Assembly (NCBI RefSeq): GCF_003001815.1
Contig: NZ_PVMZ01000040.1
Location: forward strand, 1 to 64,000
Length of the DNA: 64,000 nt
DNA from: Actinoplanes italicus
GTDB lineage: Bacteria > Actinomycetota > Actinomycetes > Mycobacteriales > Micromonosporaceae
Direction: 5' to 3'
Position numbers and translations under genes: made by a program. The notes beneath the pieces were generated by a model. It did not search any database. It saw only the letters and a program-made list of their open reading frames with translations, and was not told where the DNA came from. Position 1 is the first letter of the stretch; every line of letters begins with the position of its first letter. This document shows, in pieces, positions 19,558-27,990 of this stretch.

Positions 19558-20589
19558 TCAGGCCGGCTCGGCCACGATGAGGCCGGAGGGAGGCGGCAGC
19601 TCGTGCAGGCCGGCGAACCGCCAACCCGTCGCGCCGAGCCAGGTGGCGACCTCGTCCACCTGGTACAGGTCGCCGCCGCTGATCATCAGGAACTCGCCGG
19701 CGCCGAACCGGGCCGACGGGTGCGGCGCCACGTCGGTGCGCCACCAGTCGACCAGCAGCAGGCGCCCGCCGGGGGCGATCGCCGCGCGCGCCCGGCGGAG
19801 CAGCTCGGCGATCTGCTCGGGCGGAAACAGGTGCACCACGTTGGCGACCAGCACGGCGTCGTGCCCGCCGGGCAACGGCTCGGCGAAGATGTCCTGCCCG
19901 ACGGCGGTGAGGCGGCCGGCGAGCGGCCCGTCCGCCGCCTCCGCGGCGACCGCCGACGCCACCTCCGGCAGGTCGACCAGCGTCGCGCTGAGATCGGGGT
20001 ACGCGGCGAGGATCGGCCTGACGAACGTGCCGTAGCCGCCGCCCACATCGAGCAGCCGCCGGTGCGGGCCGAAGTCGTAGCCGCGGGCCAGGTCGGCGGC
20101 GGTCTCGGCGGTGACCAGTTCGACGGCAGACTCGTACGCCTCGGTCTGCGTCTTGTCGAGCTGCGGCCGCACACCGCGCCGGGTACGGTACGCCTCGGTG
20201 GCGTACCGCCAGGTCGGGTAGCTCACCAGATCCCAGTAGCGGGCCAGCGGCCGCAGGTCGAACGGGCCCCGCCCGGCGAGGAACGCCTCGGCGTCGGGTG
20301 CGTTGCGGAATCGGTCGCCGTCGCGTACCAGCAGGCCCGCGTCGGCCAGCAGGTCGGCCATCGCGCGGGCGCTGCGCTCGGGAATGGAGCACCGCTCGGC
20401 CAGCTCGGCCGGGGTGCTGCCGTCGGGTGCGGCGGCCGCGAACAGTCCCACCTCGATGGCCGCGAACAGCGTCTTCGAGACCATGAAGCCGGCGGCCAGC
20501 TCGATGATGCGGGCGGGCGGCGGCGGGCCGGCCGCGGCGCTGTCGGTCTGCTCGGTCGGCGTGAACATGCGCTGCGGCTCGTCGGACAT
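19558..20589 (-). CDS. SAM-dependent O-methyltransferase (family 2, with dimerisation domain)
   Basis: 343 residues. The N-terminal winged-helix dimerisation domain (residues about 25-110: ELAAGFMVSKTLFAAIEVGL ... PAELAERCSIPERSARAMAD) precedes a Rossmann methyltransferase domain with the SAM-binding motif LLDVGGGYGTFVRPI, then LVDLPEV and LLVDWWRTD. This is the plant-OMT-like or actinobacterial O-methyltransferase architecture used in secondary metabolism. AGGGGG lies 9 bases before the ATG at 20589. It stands alone, so its substrate is unknown. Confidence 0.85.
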   Translation of the reverse strand: MSDEPQRMFTPTEQTDSAAAGPPPPARIIELAAGFMVSKTLFAAIEVGLFAAAAPDGSTPAELAERCSIPERSARAMADLLADAGLLVRDGDRFRNAPDAEAFLAGRGPFDLRPLARYWDLVSYPTWRYATEAYRTRRGVRPQLDKTQTEAYESAVELVTAETAADLARGYDFGPHRRLLDVGGGYGTFVRPILAAYPDLSATLVDLPEVASAVAAEAADGPLAGRLTAVGQDIFAEPLPGGHDAVLVANVVHLFPPEQIAELLRRARAAIAPGGRLLLVDWWRTDVAPHPSARFGAGEFLMISGGDLYQVDEVATWLGATGWRFAGLHELPPPSGLIVAEPA

Positions 20590-20924
20590 GGCGTGGTCCC
20601 CCTGTCACCCGTCGTTGAACCTCATCGTAGGCCGGTCCATTGTGGTCGCGTCACCCAGCGAATCGGCCCGGACGCGCTCGGCGACGGGCGCGGGGCTCGT
20701 CGCCGACGAGGACCAGCCGCGCCGACTCGACCGTGCCCCGGTACCCGCCCGGCGCCTGGCGGGGTGCTGTTGCGGCACGATTCGGGTCCCCACCAACGCC
20801 GGTCGGCGGCGGGAGTGGAACGGGTTCATTCGATTACTTGCCCTCGGCCTCTGAGAGCCGGGCCGAGGGTAGATCGTCTACCCGGCCCATGCCGTAGAAC
20901 CCATGCGGCCGAGCTCCGGCGGGG
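20590..20924. other. intergenic stretch without a supported gene
   Basis: Lies between the starts of the leftward methyltransferase gene and the stop of the leftward CGNR gene. Frames here lack plausible starts and show mixed codon use. A minus-strand piece reading GTVESARLVLVGDEPRARRR might be the tail of a lost gene, but there is too little to name it. Confidence 0.3.
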
Positions 20925-21614
20925 TTACGTCGAGCCCGCCGGAGGAGCGGTCAGGTCTTTCGGTGCTTCCGTGGGCTGACGGGACGTGGTGTTGCCTGGC
21001 CGTTCGCGAATGAGCCGGCTGCGCCGGGCGGCGACGTAGCGCCGCATCTTTTCGGCGGTGCCGCAGTCCTCCATGCTGCACCAGCGGCGGCTGCGGTTCT
21101 TGCTCTCGTCGTAGAAGACGAAGCTGCAGCCCTCACACCGCTTGATGCGTTCCGTCGTGGCCGTGGTGAGCAGCCCGATCGCCGCGTGTACCACGGGCCG
21201 TAGCGGGCGCGCCAGTGAGTGGTCGTCGCGCCAGGTCCAGGCGAACCCGCCGTCCGGGTCGAGCCGGGCGTGGGCGAGCGCGTCCGCTTCGTCGTCCCGC
21301 AACTGGGCCAGAGTGGTCGGCTCCGGGCTCCGGCCGGCGGCCAGCCCCTGGAATATCTCGTCCAGGTAGGCGCGGGTATGCAGAGCGCGCAGAAAGGTGG
21401 CGTCCGCGCCGGCTGCATCGGCGCGGGCGCGTCGGCGTAGCGCTGTCGTCTCGGCGTCGGTCAGGTCGCCCGTGTACCTGCCCCAGGCGACCAACTCGGG
21501 ATAGCTCGTGAGCACGTCGTCGTCCGGGGCGGCGCCCGGTGGACCGACCCGAGTGTTGACGAAGTCGAGCGCGAGGTTGCCGCCGACCAGACGCATGCGA
21601 GTCACTGTTTCCAT
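20925..21614 (-). CDS. CGNR zinc-finger (ABATE-domain) transcriptional regulator
   Basis: 229 residues from ATG 21614. The N-terminal ABATE domain begins VGGNLALDFVNTRVGPPG. The C-terminal zinc finger has RCEGCSFVFYDESKNRSRRW, then CSMEDCGTAEKMRRYVARR, the CGNR variant with four Cys ligands. Members are stress-type DNA-binding regulators. A second in-frame ATG at 21665 lies in a copy of the same 14-base sequence (TTTTGATGGAAACA), so the start is ambiguous; neither ATG has a Shine-Dalgarno site, while TAAACT sits 8 bases before 21614, compatible with leaderless transcription. The adjacent divergent MFS pump is a likely target. Confidence 0.8.
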   Translation of the reverse strand: METVTRMRLVGGNLALDFVNTRVGPPGAAPDDDVLTSYPELVAWGRYTGDLTDAETTALRRRARADAAGADATFLRALHTRAYLDEIFQGLAAGRSPEPTTLAQLRDDEADALAHARLDPDGGFAWTWRDDHSLARPLRPVVHAAIGLLTTATTERIKRCEGCSFVFYDESKNRSRRWCSMEDCGTAEKMRRYVAARRSRLIRERPGNTTSRQPTEAPKDLTAPPAGST

Positions 21615-21680
21615 CAAAACGCAGTTTACCGGTTGCGCGGCAGTCCGGCGCCATGTTTCCATCAAAATCTGCTTAGCCGG
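21606..21680. repeat. direct repeat in the CGNR/MFS divergent control region
   Basis: TGTTTCCATCAAAA occurs at 21606-21619 and again at 21654-21667, an offset of 48 bases; each copy is followed 9 bases later by CCGG. On the minus strand each copy contains an ATG (TTTTGATGGAAACA) in the same reading frame. The spacing of about four and a half helical turns and the position between divergent genes suggest a duplicated regulator site or duplicated leaderless start region. Confidence 0.6.
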
Positions 21681-21695
21681 AAACGAGGTGAACCC

Positions 21696-22862
21696 GTGAA
21701 GCGCGCGGTTGTTGCTCTGATCGGCTTGGCCGGTGGCACCTTTCTGTACGGCACCGCTGAGGGCCTGCCGGTCGGCCTGCTGCTCCCGATGGCCGCTGAC
21801 CTGGACGTCTCCCCGTCGCGAGTCGGCATGCTGGTCACCGTCTACGGCGCAGTCGTCATGATCACCTCGGTCCCGTTGACCGTGCTCTCCCGGCGCGTCT
21901 CGCGTCGATGGTTACTGTCCGGGCTGCTGGCCGGCTTCATCGTCAGCAACGCGGCCATGGTCCTCGCCACCTCGTTCGCACAAGCAGTGATGGCCCGGGT
22001 GGCCACCGGGCTGACCCATGCCCTGTTCTGGGCGGTCGTGGTGCCGGCCGCGGCCGAGCTGTTCCGGCCCGGCCTGCGCGGACGGGTGGTCGCGGCGGTG
22101 TTCGCCGGCGGCAACGTCGCGCTGCTCGTCGGAGTGCCAGCCGGCACCTGGCTGGGCGAGAAGGCCGGCTGGCAGGCGTCGTTCTTGGCGGTAGCCGGCC
22201 TCGGCGCGGTGGTCCTGGCCATGGTGGCGACCCTGCTGCCGTCGGCACGACCCGGCGAGGGGCACGCCACCTATGGCGCGGCCCCCGATGCCCGACGGTT
22301 CTGGCTGCTCGTGGTGATCGCCATCCTGACAACGGCCGGCGCCATCGCCGCCTACACCTACGTCGCCCTGTACGTCACCGAGGTCACCGGCCTCGCCGCC
22401 GCGTCCGTCGGCGCCATCCTCCTGGCGCGCGGTATCGCCAGCGTGCTCGCCATGCTCGCGATCGGAGCGTTCGTCGACCGCAACCCGTGGCGTGCCCTGA
22501 CAGCGACCGTGGCGCTGCAGACCGTGGCACTGCTCGTCCTGTACATGTTCGGTCGGCAGCCGGTGGCGGCCGTCGGCATGATCGCCCTGTCCGGCATGGC
22601 ATTCGCGGCGTTCACGGCAGTACTGGGTGGCCTGGTTCTGCAGGTGGCGCCCGGACGCTCCGACGTGGCGGCCGCGACGCTGTCAGCCGCGGTCAACGTC
22701 GGCATCACCGTAGGGGCCTTCGCCGGTGGCCTGACGGTGTCGGGGTTCGGCGTGGCAAGCACGCTGTTGATCGGAGCGGCGCTCGGAGGGATCGCCTTGG
22801 CGCTGGCCTGCGGTCAACCAGTGGGCCCTCGGCGGAAGCAGCGGGCGTTGTCCACCCGGTGA
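21696..22862 (+). CDS. MFS transporter, DHA1-type drug efflux
   Basis: 388 residues with 12 predicted membrane helices. The start region (GTFLYGTAEGLPVGLLLPMA) and the motif-A-like loop VPLTVLSRRVSRRWLLSG resemble the AraJ/chloramphenicol-resistance branch of the major facilitator superfamily. GTG 21696 follows GAGGTGA at 21685-21691, which fixes the start. It is divergent from the CGNR regulator with a direct repeat between them, so local control is plausible. The substrate is unknown. Confidence 0.85.
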   Translation: MKRAVVALIGLAGGTFLYGTAEGLPVGLLLPMAADLDVSPSRVGMLVTVYGAVVMITSVPLTVLSRRVSRRWLLSGLLAGFIVSNAAMVLATSFAQAVMARVATGLTHALFWAVVVPAAAELFRPGLRGRVVAAVFAGGNVALLVGVPAGTWLGEKAGWQASFLAVAGLGAVVLAMVATLLPSARPGEGHATYGAAPDARRFWLLVVIAILTTAGAIAAYTYVALYVTEVTGLAAASVGAILLARGIASVLAMLAIGAFVDRNPWRALTATVALQTVALLVLYMFGRQPVAAVGMIALSGMAFAAFTAVLGGLVLQVAPGRSDVAAATLSAAVNVGITVGAFAGGLTVSGFGVASTLLIGAALGGIALALACGQPVGPRRKQRALSTR

Positions 22863-22896
22863 GGCAGCACGTTGCGGTCGTCGGCAACGAGAACAA

Positions 22897-23348
22897 ATGT
22901 CACCCACTACTGAGGATCTTCGCTGGATGAGCCCGGCCGTGAACGACGAACTGTTGCGGCCAGGACTGGTCGACACAGTGCCGCAGGTGTTCTCCGCAGC
23001 GGTGAACGAGCCGACGTTCAGTTACGAAGGCACGCTGGAAGCGACGGTTTGTCTGTGTCGGCAAGCCCGCGATGACCGGTGGCACGCCGGCGACATCGAC
23101 TTTCCGACCACCCCGATCCCGACGGCGCCGATCGGCTCTTCTCTGTCATGCTCGATCCGACCGGCCTCGCCTATCACCGCTTCGCCGAGGACCACTACGG
23201 CAAACCCGTAGACCTTGAGGCCGTACGTCAGGTCTTCGCGTGGACCCCGCTGAGCCCGAGCCTGGTGCGGCGCCTAAACGCTGAACGATCGACAGCCGAC
23301 CTCCTCGCCGACCTGGCCTATATCGGCTATCCGAGATTGTTGGCATAG
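22897..23348 (+). pseudogene. hypothetical protein gene broken by one frameshift
   Basis: Two overlapping frames make one continuous protein if one base is added near 23105. The first part reads LRPGLVDTVPQVFSAAVNEP ... RWHAGDIDFP, the second DHPDPDGADRLFSVMLDPTG ... AYHRFAEDHYGKPVDLEAVR ... ADLAYIGYPRLLA. Both halves have typical GC-rich codons. I do not recognise the family; the repaired product would be about 150 residues and cytoplasmic. A sequencing error is possible, otherwise this is a recent pseudogene. Confidence 0.5.
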
Positions 23349-23446
23349 AGCTGTTCGCCTCGCCGACCCACCGACCGACGTCCGGCAACCGTCAAGGCTG
23401 GGCAGCAAGCGGATCGCGGCAGATGAGAGTGCGCCGCGGAGCCGAA

Positions 23447-23983
23447 TCAGCTCCGGTACTGATCAGGAACCGGTAGCTCGAACCGGCGGCACAGCGCCAG
23501 GACATCGGCGCGGTCGTCGGCATCACCCGGGTAGGCGTCGCGGAACTTGACGGCCCATGCCGCAGCGATGCAGTCCACGATCCGATCGGCGATCTTGCCG
23601 CGCCCGGTCAGCGACTCGGCTGGATAGGCCTGACCCGCTTCCGGTGGCCCCAGCACGCCATCGCCATTCGCGTCGAGAATGATGACGTGCAGATCGACGA
23701 CCGCTCCCGTGGCGTTACGCATCAGGAAGTTCCACGCCGTAGCGCCATCCTCCCCGACCCGCACGAAGCCGTGGTCTGACAGCCCGGCGAGGAAAGGGCT
23801 GAGGTGACGAGCCTCGATCGCGACGTCGAGGTCGCCATGCCCGCGGGTCTGGCCGCCCATCAGCGCGTCGACTCCCCAGCCGCCGTCGATCCACAACCGC
23901 GCACCCACCTGATCGGCCAGGCGGAGGACAAAGAGGACATCGTCAAGCGTGGTCTGCGCTCCAGGCGGGGTACTGCTCGGCAT
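23447..23983 (-). CDS. nucleotidyltransferase, lincosamide/aminoglycoside type
   Basis: 178 residues from ATG 23983; extension of the frame to 24160 has low-quality coding text. The core RLWIDGGWGVDALMGGQTRG followed by HGDLDVAI is the GGW plus DxD signature of the Lnu(A)/AadD-like nucleotidyltransferase fold, with the two Asp residues as metal ligands and a later Asp in VVDLHVI. Family members adenylylate lincosamide or aminoglycoside antibiotics, but many chromosomal homologues have no known substrate. No neighbours hint at one. Confidence 0.7.
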   Translation of the reverse strand: MPSSTPPGAQTTLDDVLFVLRLADQVGARLWIDGGWGVDALMGGQTRGHGDLDVAIEARHLSPFLAGLSDHGFVRVGEDGATAWNFLMRNATGAVVDLHVIILDANGDGVLGPPEAGQAYPAESLTGRGKIADRIVDCIAAAWAVKFRDAYPGDADDRADVLALCRRFELPVPDQYRS

Positions 23984-24379
23984 GAGGAAAGTATGCGGGC
24001 ATATCGCCCCGGTTCCACACCGTTGCGACGGCACGCCGTCGAGCGGTACGCGGCAGAGGAGCATGCGTGATCTTGGGCTGGTCCCAGTAGTTGAATAGAC
24101 CCCTCGCCAACGTTTGGGGTTGCCAGTAGCGCATGTCGGATTTGGCTGATCCGTGGCCACTTCGCTGCGTCGAGCGCTCCATCCAGTTCCGTTGTGGTCA
24201 GCAGGCGGAATCCCGGTTCTGCTCCAATGCGGCTGCCAGGTCGGGAACGTCGACGAAAGTCAGCGGACCCTCTTCACGTGCTGGCGTGAGCTCGATGACG
24301 CGGGGAACGGCGTGTTCCGCCCCGGGTTTGATGGAGACACCTGCACATCATCTCTGTTCGTTCTCGAGGGCCGGTTCAA
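23984..24379. other. intergenic stretch with a small coding relic
   Basis: Minus-strand bases 24347 to 24198 read VPRVIELTPAREEGPLTFVD then VPDLAAALEQNRDSAC and a stop, with good codon bias but no start codon. It looks like the last 47 codons of a lost gene. Nothing else in the stretch is convincing. Confidence 0.35.
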
Positions 24380-25360
24380 TCAGCCTGCCCGAGTGCTGCG
24401 GGTGTAACGGGCGGCCAGCGCGCGGAGATGGTCGACCAGTTCCACCGGTTCGGTGACCGTGAAGTCGGCGTCGAGGAGACTCAGGTGCACCGCCAGTGTC
24501 TCGATGGAGTCCGCGCCGGTGTGGAACACGCAGGACCGGCCGTCGTCGCCGGGTTCGACGGAGCCGGCCGCCGGGTTGATACGGGCCGCGATGTCGGCCG
24601 CCGGGGCGTGGACGATGACCGCGGCCCGGTACCGCCAGGCAGCCGCGGAGGCGCCGCGGGAGACGTGCGCGGCCACGTCGTCGGTGGGCAGCGGGCGTGG
24701 GGTGAACCGGGGGTTGTTCGGTGTCCGCAGGCTGATCCGGTCCACGCGGAACGAGCGCCAGTCGCAGCGGCTCAGGTCGTAGGCGAACAGGTACCAGCGG
24801 CGGCCCCAGTTGACCAGCCGATACGGCTCCACCTCCCGCCGGGAGGCCACCGCGCCGTGGGACTGGTAGTCGAATCGGATGCCTTCGTGCTCGCGGCAGG
24901 CGGCGGCCAGCGTCGACAGCACGGCGGGATCGGCGAACGGGCCGGCCGTGTCCGGGCGCACGGACACGGTGACCGTCCGCAGGGCGGTGGCCCGGCGGCG
25001 GAGCCGGGGTGGCAGCACCCGCTCGAGCTTGGTGAGGGCGCGAAGCGCGGTCTCCTCCACGCCGCCCGGTGAGCTGCCGATCGACCCCGACGCGGCGGCC
25101 TTGAGCGCGACGGTGACCACGACCGCCTCGTCGTCGTCGAGCAACAGTGGAGGCATGTCGGCGCCGGCGCCGAGCCGGTAGCCGCCGACCGCCCCGCGCA
25201 GCCCCTCGATGGGGTACCCGAGGGTGCGCAGGCGTTCGATGTCGGCCCGGATCGTGCGCCCGCTCACCTCGAGGCGCGCGGCCAGCTCGGTGCCCGTCCA
25301 GTCTCGGGGGCTCTGCAGTAGTGACAACAGGCGCAACAGGCGCGCGGACGTCTCCAACAT
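24380..25360 (-). CDS. YafY-type transcriptional regulator, HTH plus WYL domain
   Basis: 326 residues. An N-terminal winged helix-turn-helix of the HTH_11 type (SARLLRLLSLLQSPRDWTGT ... VSGRTIRADIERLRTLGYPI) is followed by a WYL domain (about residues 135-215) carrying RREVEPYRLVNWGRRWYLFA YDLSRCDWRSFRVDRI, and a WCX-like C-terminal extension. WYL regulators bind small ligands or nucleic acids. The start at 25360 faces an epoxide hydrolase gene across a 61-base gap that holds a near-perfect palindrome, so it most likely represses both itself and that enzyme. Confidence 0.88.
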   Translation of the reverse strand: MLETSARLLRLLSLLQSPRDWTGTELAARLEVSGRTIRADIERLRTLGYPIEGLRGAVGGYRLGAGADMPPLLLDDDEAVVVTVALKAAASGSIGSSPGGVEETALRALTKLERVLPPRLRRRATALRTVTVSVRPDTAGPFADPAVLSTLAAACREHEGIRFDYQSHGAVASRREVEPYRLVNWGRRWYLFAYDLSRCDWRSFRVDRISLRTPNNPRFTPRPLPTDDVAAHVSRGASAAAWRYRAAVIVHAPAADIAARINPAAGSVEPGDDGRSCVFHTGADSIETLAVHLSLLDADFTVTEPVELVDHLRALAARYTRSTRAG

Positions 25361-25371
25361 GGTTCCAGAAT

Positions 25372-25410
25372 CTCACCTTATTAGGAACGTTGTTCTCCTA
25401 ATAGGGTGAG
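25372..25410. promoter_or_regulatory. palindromic operator between WYL regulator and epoxide hydrolase
   Basis: CTCACCTTATTAGGA (25372-25386) and TCCTAATAGGGTGAG (25396-25410) are inverted repeats with 14 of 15 positions matching, separated by 9 bases. Each arm includes a TATTAG/TAATAG element that could act as a -10 box for the gene it faces. It fills the short divergent intergenic region, as expected for an autoregulatory operator. Confidence 0.75.
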
Positions 25411-25421
25411 ACCGTTTTGGC

Positions 25422-26534
25422 ATGACGGAGATCCGGGAATTCACGATCGACATCCCGCAGGCCGACCTCGACGACCTCGCCGACCGCCTGGAGCGAGCCC
25501 GCTTCACCGACGAGCTGCCCGACGCGGGTGAGGACTACGGCGTGTCACTGGAGCGGGTCCGGTTGCTGGTGCAGCGGTGGCGCGACGGGTACGACTGGCG
25601 CGCCTGGGAGCGGAAGCTGAACGCCTTCCCGCAGTTCACGACGACGATCGACGGGCAGAACGTGCACTTCCTGCACGTTCGCTCGCCGGAGCCTGACGCG
25701 ACGCCGCTGATCCTCACGCACAGCTGGCCGGGCTCGGTGCTCGACTTCATCGACGTGATCGGGCCGCTGAGCAACCCGCGGGCGCACGGCGGCGACCCGG
25801 CCGACGCGTTCCACCTGGTGATCCCGTCGATCCCCGGGTTCGCCTTCTCCGGCCGCACCGCAGAGAAGGGCTGGAACCGCTACCGGATCGCCCGGGCGTG
25901 GGCGGAGCTCATGCGCCGCCTTGGCTACGAGCGGTACGGCGTCCATGGCAACGACGCCGGGGCGCTCATCTCACCGGAGGTCGGCCGGGTCGACCCGCAG
26001 CACGTGGCCGGCGTCCACGTGACGCAGGTGTTCTCGTTCCCGTCGGGCGACCCGGCCGAGTTGGAGGGAATGTCCGAGGAGGACCAGGGCCGGGTTCAGT
26101 TCCTGCAGTGGTGGAACGAGAACGGCGGCGCGCACGACAAGATGCAGTCGCTCGCGCCGCAGACGATCGCGCACGCACTGGCCGACTCGCCGGTGGCCCA
26201 GTTGGCGTGGAGCGCGCAGCTGATCGGGTCGCTCGACCCGGACATCGTGCTCACGAACGTGAGCATTTACTGGTTCACCAGCACAGCCGGGGCGGCGGCG
26301 CGGCTGTACTTCGAGGACCGTCACGCGTCCGACAAGCCGGAGGGGCCGACGACGGTCCCGTTGGGGCTGGCCAACTTCAAGTACGACTTCCAGTCGATCC
26401 GCGCGCTCGGCGAACGCGACCACGCGAACATCGTCTCGTGGCGGTACTACGACGAGGGTAGCCACTACTCCGCGCACGACGCGCCGGCCACGCTGGTCGC
26501 CGACATGCGTGAGTTCTTCCGCAACAACCAGTAG
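25422..26534 (+). CDS. epoxide hydrolase (EHN domain, alpha/beta hydrolase)
   Basis: 370 residues. The N-terminal EHN lid domain begins IREFTIDIPQADLDDLADRL. The alpha/beta-hydrolase core has the oxyanion-hole motif HSWPGS, the nucleophile elbow GNDAGALIS (Asp nucleophile) and the catalytic His in YDEGSHYSAHDAP near the end. No signal peptide. Such enzymes open epoxides to diols, in xenobiotic breakdown or secondary metabolism. It is divergent from the WYL regulator and likely under its control; the AlkZ-like gene follows 12 bases downstream and may be co-transcribed. Confidence 0.88.
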   Translation: MTEIREFTIDIPQADLDDLADRLERARFTDELPDAGEDYGVSLERVRLLVQRWRDGYDWRAWERKLNAFPQFTTTIDGQNVHFLHVRSPEPDATPLILTHSWPGSVLDFIDVIGPLSNPRAHGGDPADAFHLVIPSIPGFAFSGRTAEKGWNRYRIARAWAELMRRLGYERYGVHGNDAGALISPEVGRVDPQHVAGVHVTQVFSFPSGDPAELEGMSEEDQGRVQFLQWWNENGGAHDKMQSLAPQTIAHALADSPVAQLAWSAQLIGSLDPDIVLTNVSIYWFTSTAGAAARLYFEDRHASDKPEGPTTVPLGLANFKYDFQSIRALGERDHANIVSWRYYDEGSHYSAHDAPATLVADMREFFRNNQ

Positions 26535-26546
26535 AGGGAGACGTCG

Positions 26547-27629
26547 ATGAGGGTGCTCGATCACCGGGCGCTGAACCGGGCAACGTTGGCGCGGCAGTTC
26601 CTGCTGTGTCGGACCGGGCTGCCGCCACTGGAGGTGACCGAGCACCTCGTCGGCCTCCAGGCACAGACGCCGCATACCTGGTACGTGGGTCTGTGGGCGC
26701 GAGTCGCCGGGTGCCGGCCCACCGACGTGGCCGATCTGCTCACCTCCCGCCAGGCGGTGCGGATGGCGTTGATGCGTTCGACAATCCACTTCGTCAGCGC
26801 GGCCGACGCGGTGGCCTTGCGCCCGCTCGTGCAGCCCGCCCTCGACCGGGACCTGTTCCGTAACAGCACCCACGGGCGCTGGACGCGCGAGCTCGACACC
26901 GACGCGGTGGTGGCGGCCGGCCGCGAGATCCTGGCGGAGCGGCCGCGCACCCCGGCGGAGCTCGGCGAGGCGCTGCTGGAGCGCTGGCCCGACAACGATC
27001 CCGCGGCGCTCGCGTACATGGTGCGCAACCTTCTGCCGGTGGTGCAGATCCCGCCGCGGGGGGTGTGGAAACGCAGCGGCCGCACGATGCACGCGCCGCT
27101 GGACGAATGGGTCGACGCACCGGCGCGGACCGCGTCGTTGGAGACGTTGGTGCTGCGGTATCTGGCCGCGTACGGACCGGCGACGGTCCGGGACATCCAG
27201 ATGTGGTGCGGGCTCACGAAGCTGAGCGAGATCGTCGAGCGGCTCCGGCTGGTCGAGTTCGCCGGCGGGTACCTCGACCTGCCCGACGCGCCGCGTCCCG
27301 ATCCGGACACGCCGGCACCCGTGCGGTTCCTGTACGACTTCGACAACCTGCTGCTCTCCCACAAGGACCGCAGCCGATTCGTCACCGACGAGTTCCGCAC
27401 CAAGGCGGTAACGCCGCACGGGCCGGTACCGAACCCCGTGCTCGTCGACGGTGCCACTGCGGCGGCGTGGACGGTCGAGAAGAACCACGGCGAGGCCACG
27501 CTGGTCGTACGGACGTTCCTGCCGATGTCCGCCGCCGACCGGGACGCCGCGATGGCGGAAGGGCTCGACCTGCTTGCATTCCTCGAACCCGATGCGGCAC
27601 ACTGCGTCAGGTTCGACGCGGTGGCATGA
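26547..27629 (+). CDS. winged-helix DNA-binding protein, AlkZ-like (HTH_42)
   Basis: 360 residues made of tandem winged helices, beginning RALNRATLARQFLLCRTGLP and carrying the EHLVGLQAQTPHTWYVGLWA segment with a QxQ pair of the AlkZ/AlkX DNA-glycosylase superfamily. Later parts include LRYLAAYGPATVRDIQMWCG and a C-terminal YDFDNLLLSHKDRSRFV. Characterised relatives remove alkylated bases or unhook interstrand crosslinks, often protecting producers of DNA-damaging metabolites. GAGGGAG stands before the ATG. Glycosylase activity is inferred from family only. Confidence 0.8.
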   Translation: MRVLDHRALNRATLARQFLLCRTGLPPLEVTEHLVGLQAQTPHTWYVGLWARVAGCRPTDVADLLTSRQAVRMALMRSTIHFVSAADAVALRPLVQPALDRDLFRNSTHGRWTRELDTDAVVAAGREILAERPRTPAELGEALLERWPDNDPAALAYMVRNLLPVVQIPPRGVWKRSGRTMHAPLDEWVDAPARTASLETLVLRYLAAYGPATVRDIQMWCGLTKLSEIVERLRLVEFAGGYLDLPDAPRPDPDTPAPVRFLYDFDNLLLSHKDRSRFVTDEFRTKAVTPHGPVPNPVLVDGATAAAWTVEKNHGEATLVVRTFLPMSAADRDAAMAEGLDLLAFLEPDAAHCVRFDAVA

Positions 27630-27887
27630 CGTCCTCCACCAGCGATCCGCCGGTCTGGTCCGCGGTTGACGAAGGGCAGTACAGCGATTAGCGCTGACAA
27701 TGACCTTGTTGTTGGGGCCTCACGTAAACGACCGTTTCCGATAGACCCGGCTCGAGTAGGTCGCCGTCGACCATCGGCCCAGGTGCCTTCCCGACCTGCC
27801 GGGGAAATGCCTGCTGAAACCGATGGGGTGCACCTTCCGATGCGTAACTCGGCCACCGGCGGCTGGCGTTCTCCGAACCCGATTGAG

Positions 27888-27918
27888 TAGTGCTGGCTGT
27901 ACCGGTGCTGGGTAGTGC
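27888..27918 (+). promoter_or_regulatory. shared 18-base motif, copy a (serine hydrolase A)
   Basis: TAGTGCTGGCTGTACCGG at 27888-27905, ending 85 bases before the GTG of serine hydrolase A. A second TAGTGC begins at 27913, 25 bases after the first. GGGATCGT follows at 27921. The same layout (motif, second half-site after 25 bases, GGGATCGT) is found before serine hydrolase D. The rest of the 27630-27990 gap shows no gene. Confidence 0.65.
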
Positions 27919-27990
27919 GTGGGATCGTCCGACGTGGATTTGCTGACAACACTGAGTGAGTCAGTGCGAGTCAAGCAAATGGGAGTTCCC

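Noticed and set aside
19387..20979. A 530-codon plus-strand open frame opposite the methyltransferase
   Set aside because: The minus strand encodes a complete methyltransferase with a SAM motif; the plus frame is low-complexity Gly/Arg/Pro shadow.
25971..27602. A 543-codon minus-strand open frame across the epoxide hydrolase and AlkZ-like genes
   Set aside because: It spans two well-supported plus-strand genes and shows no recognisable domain.
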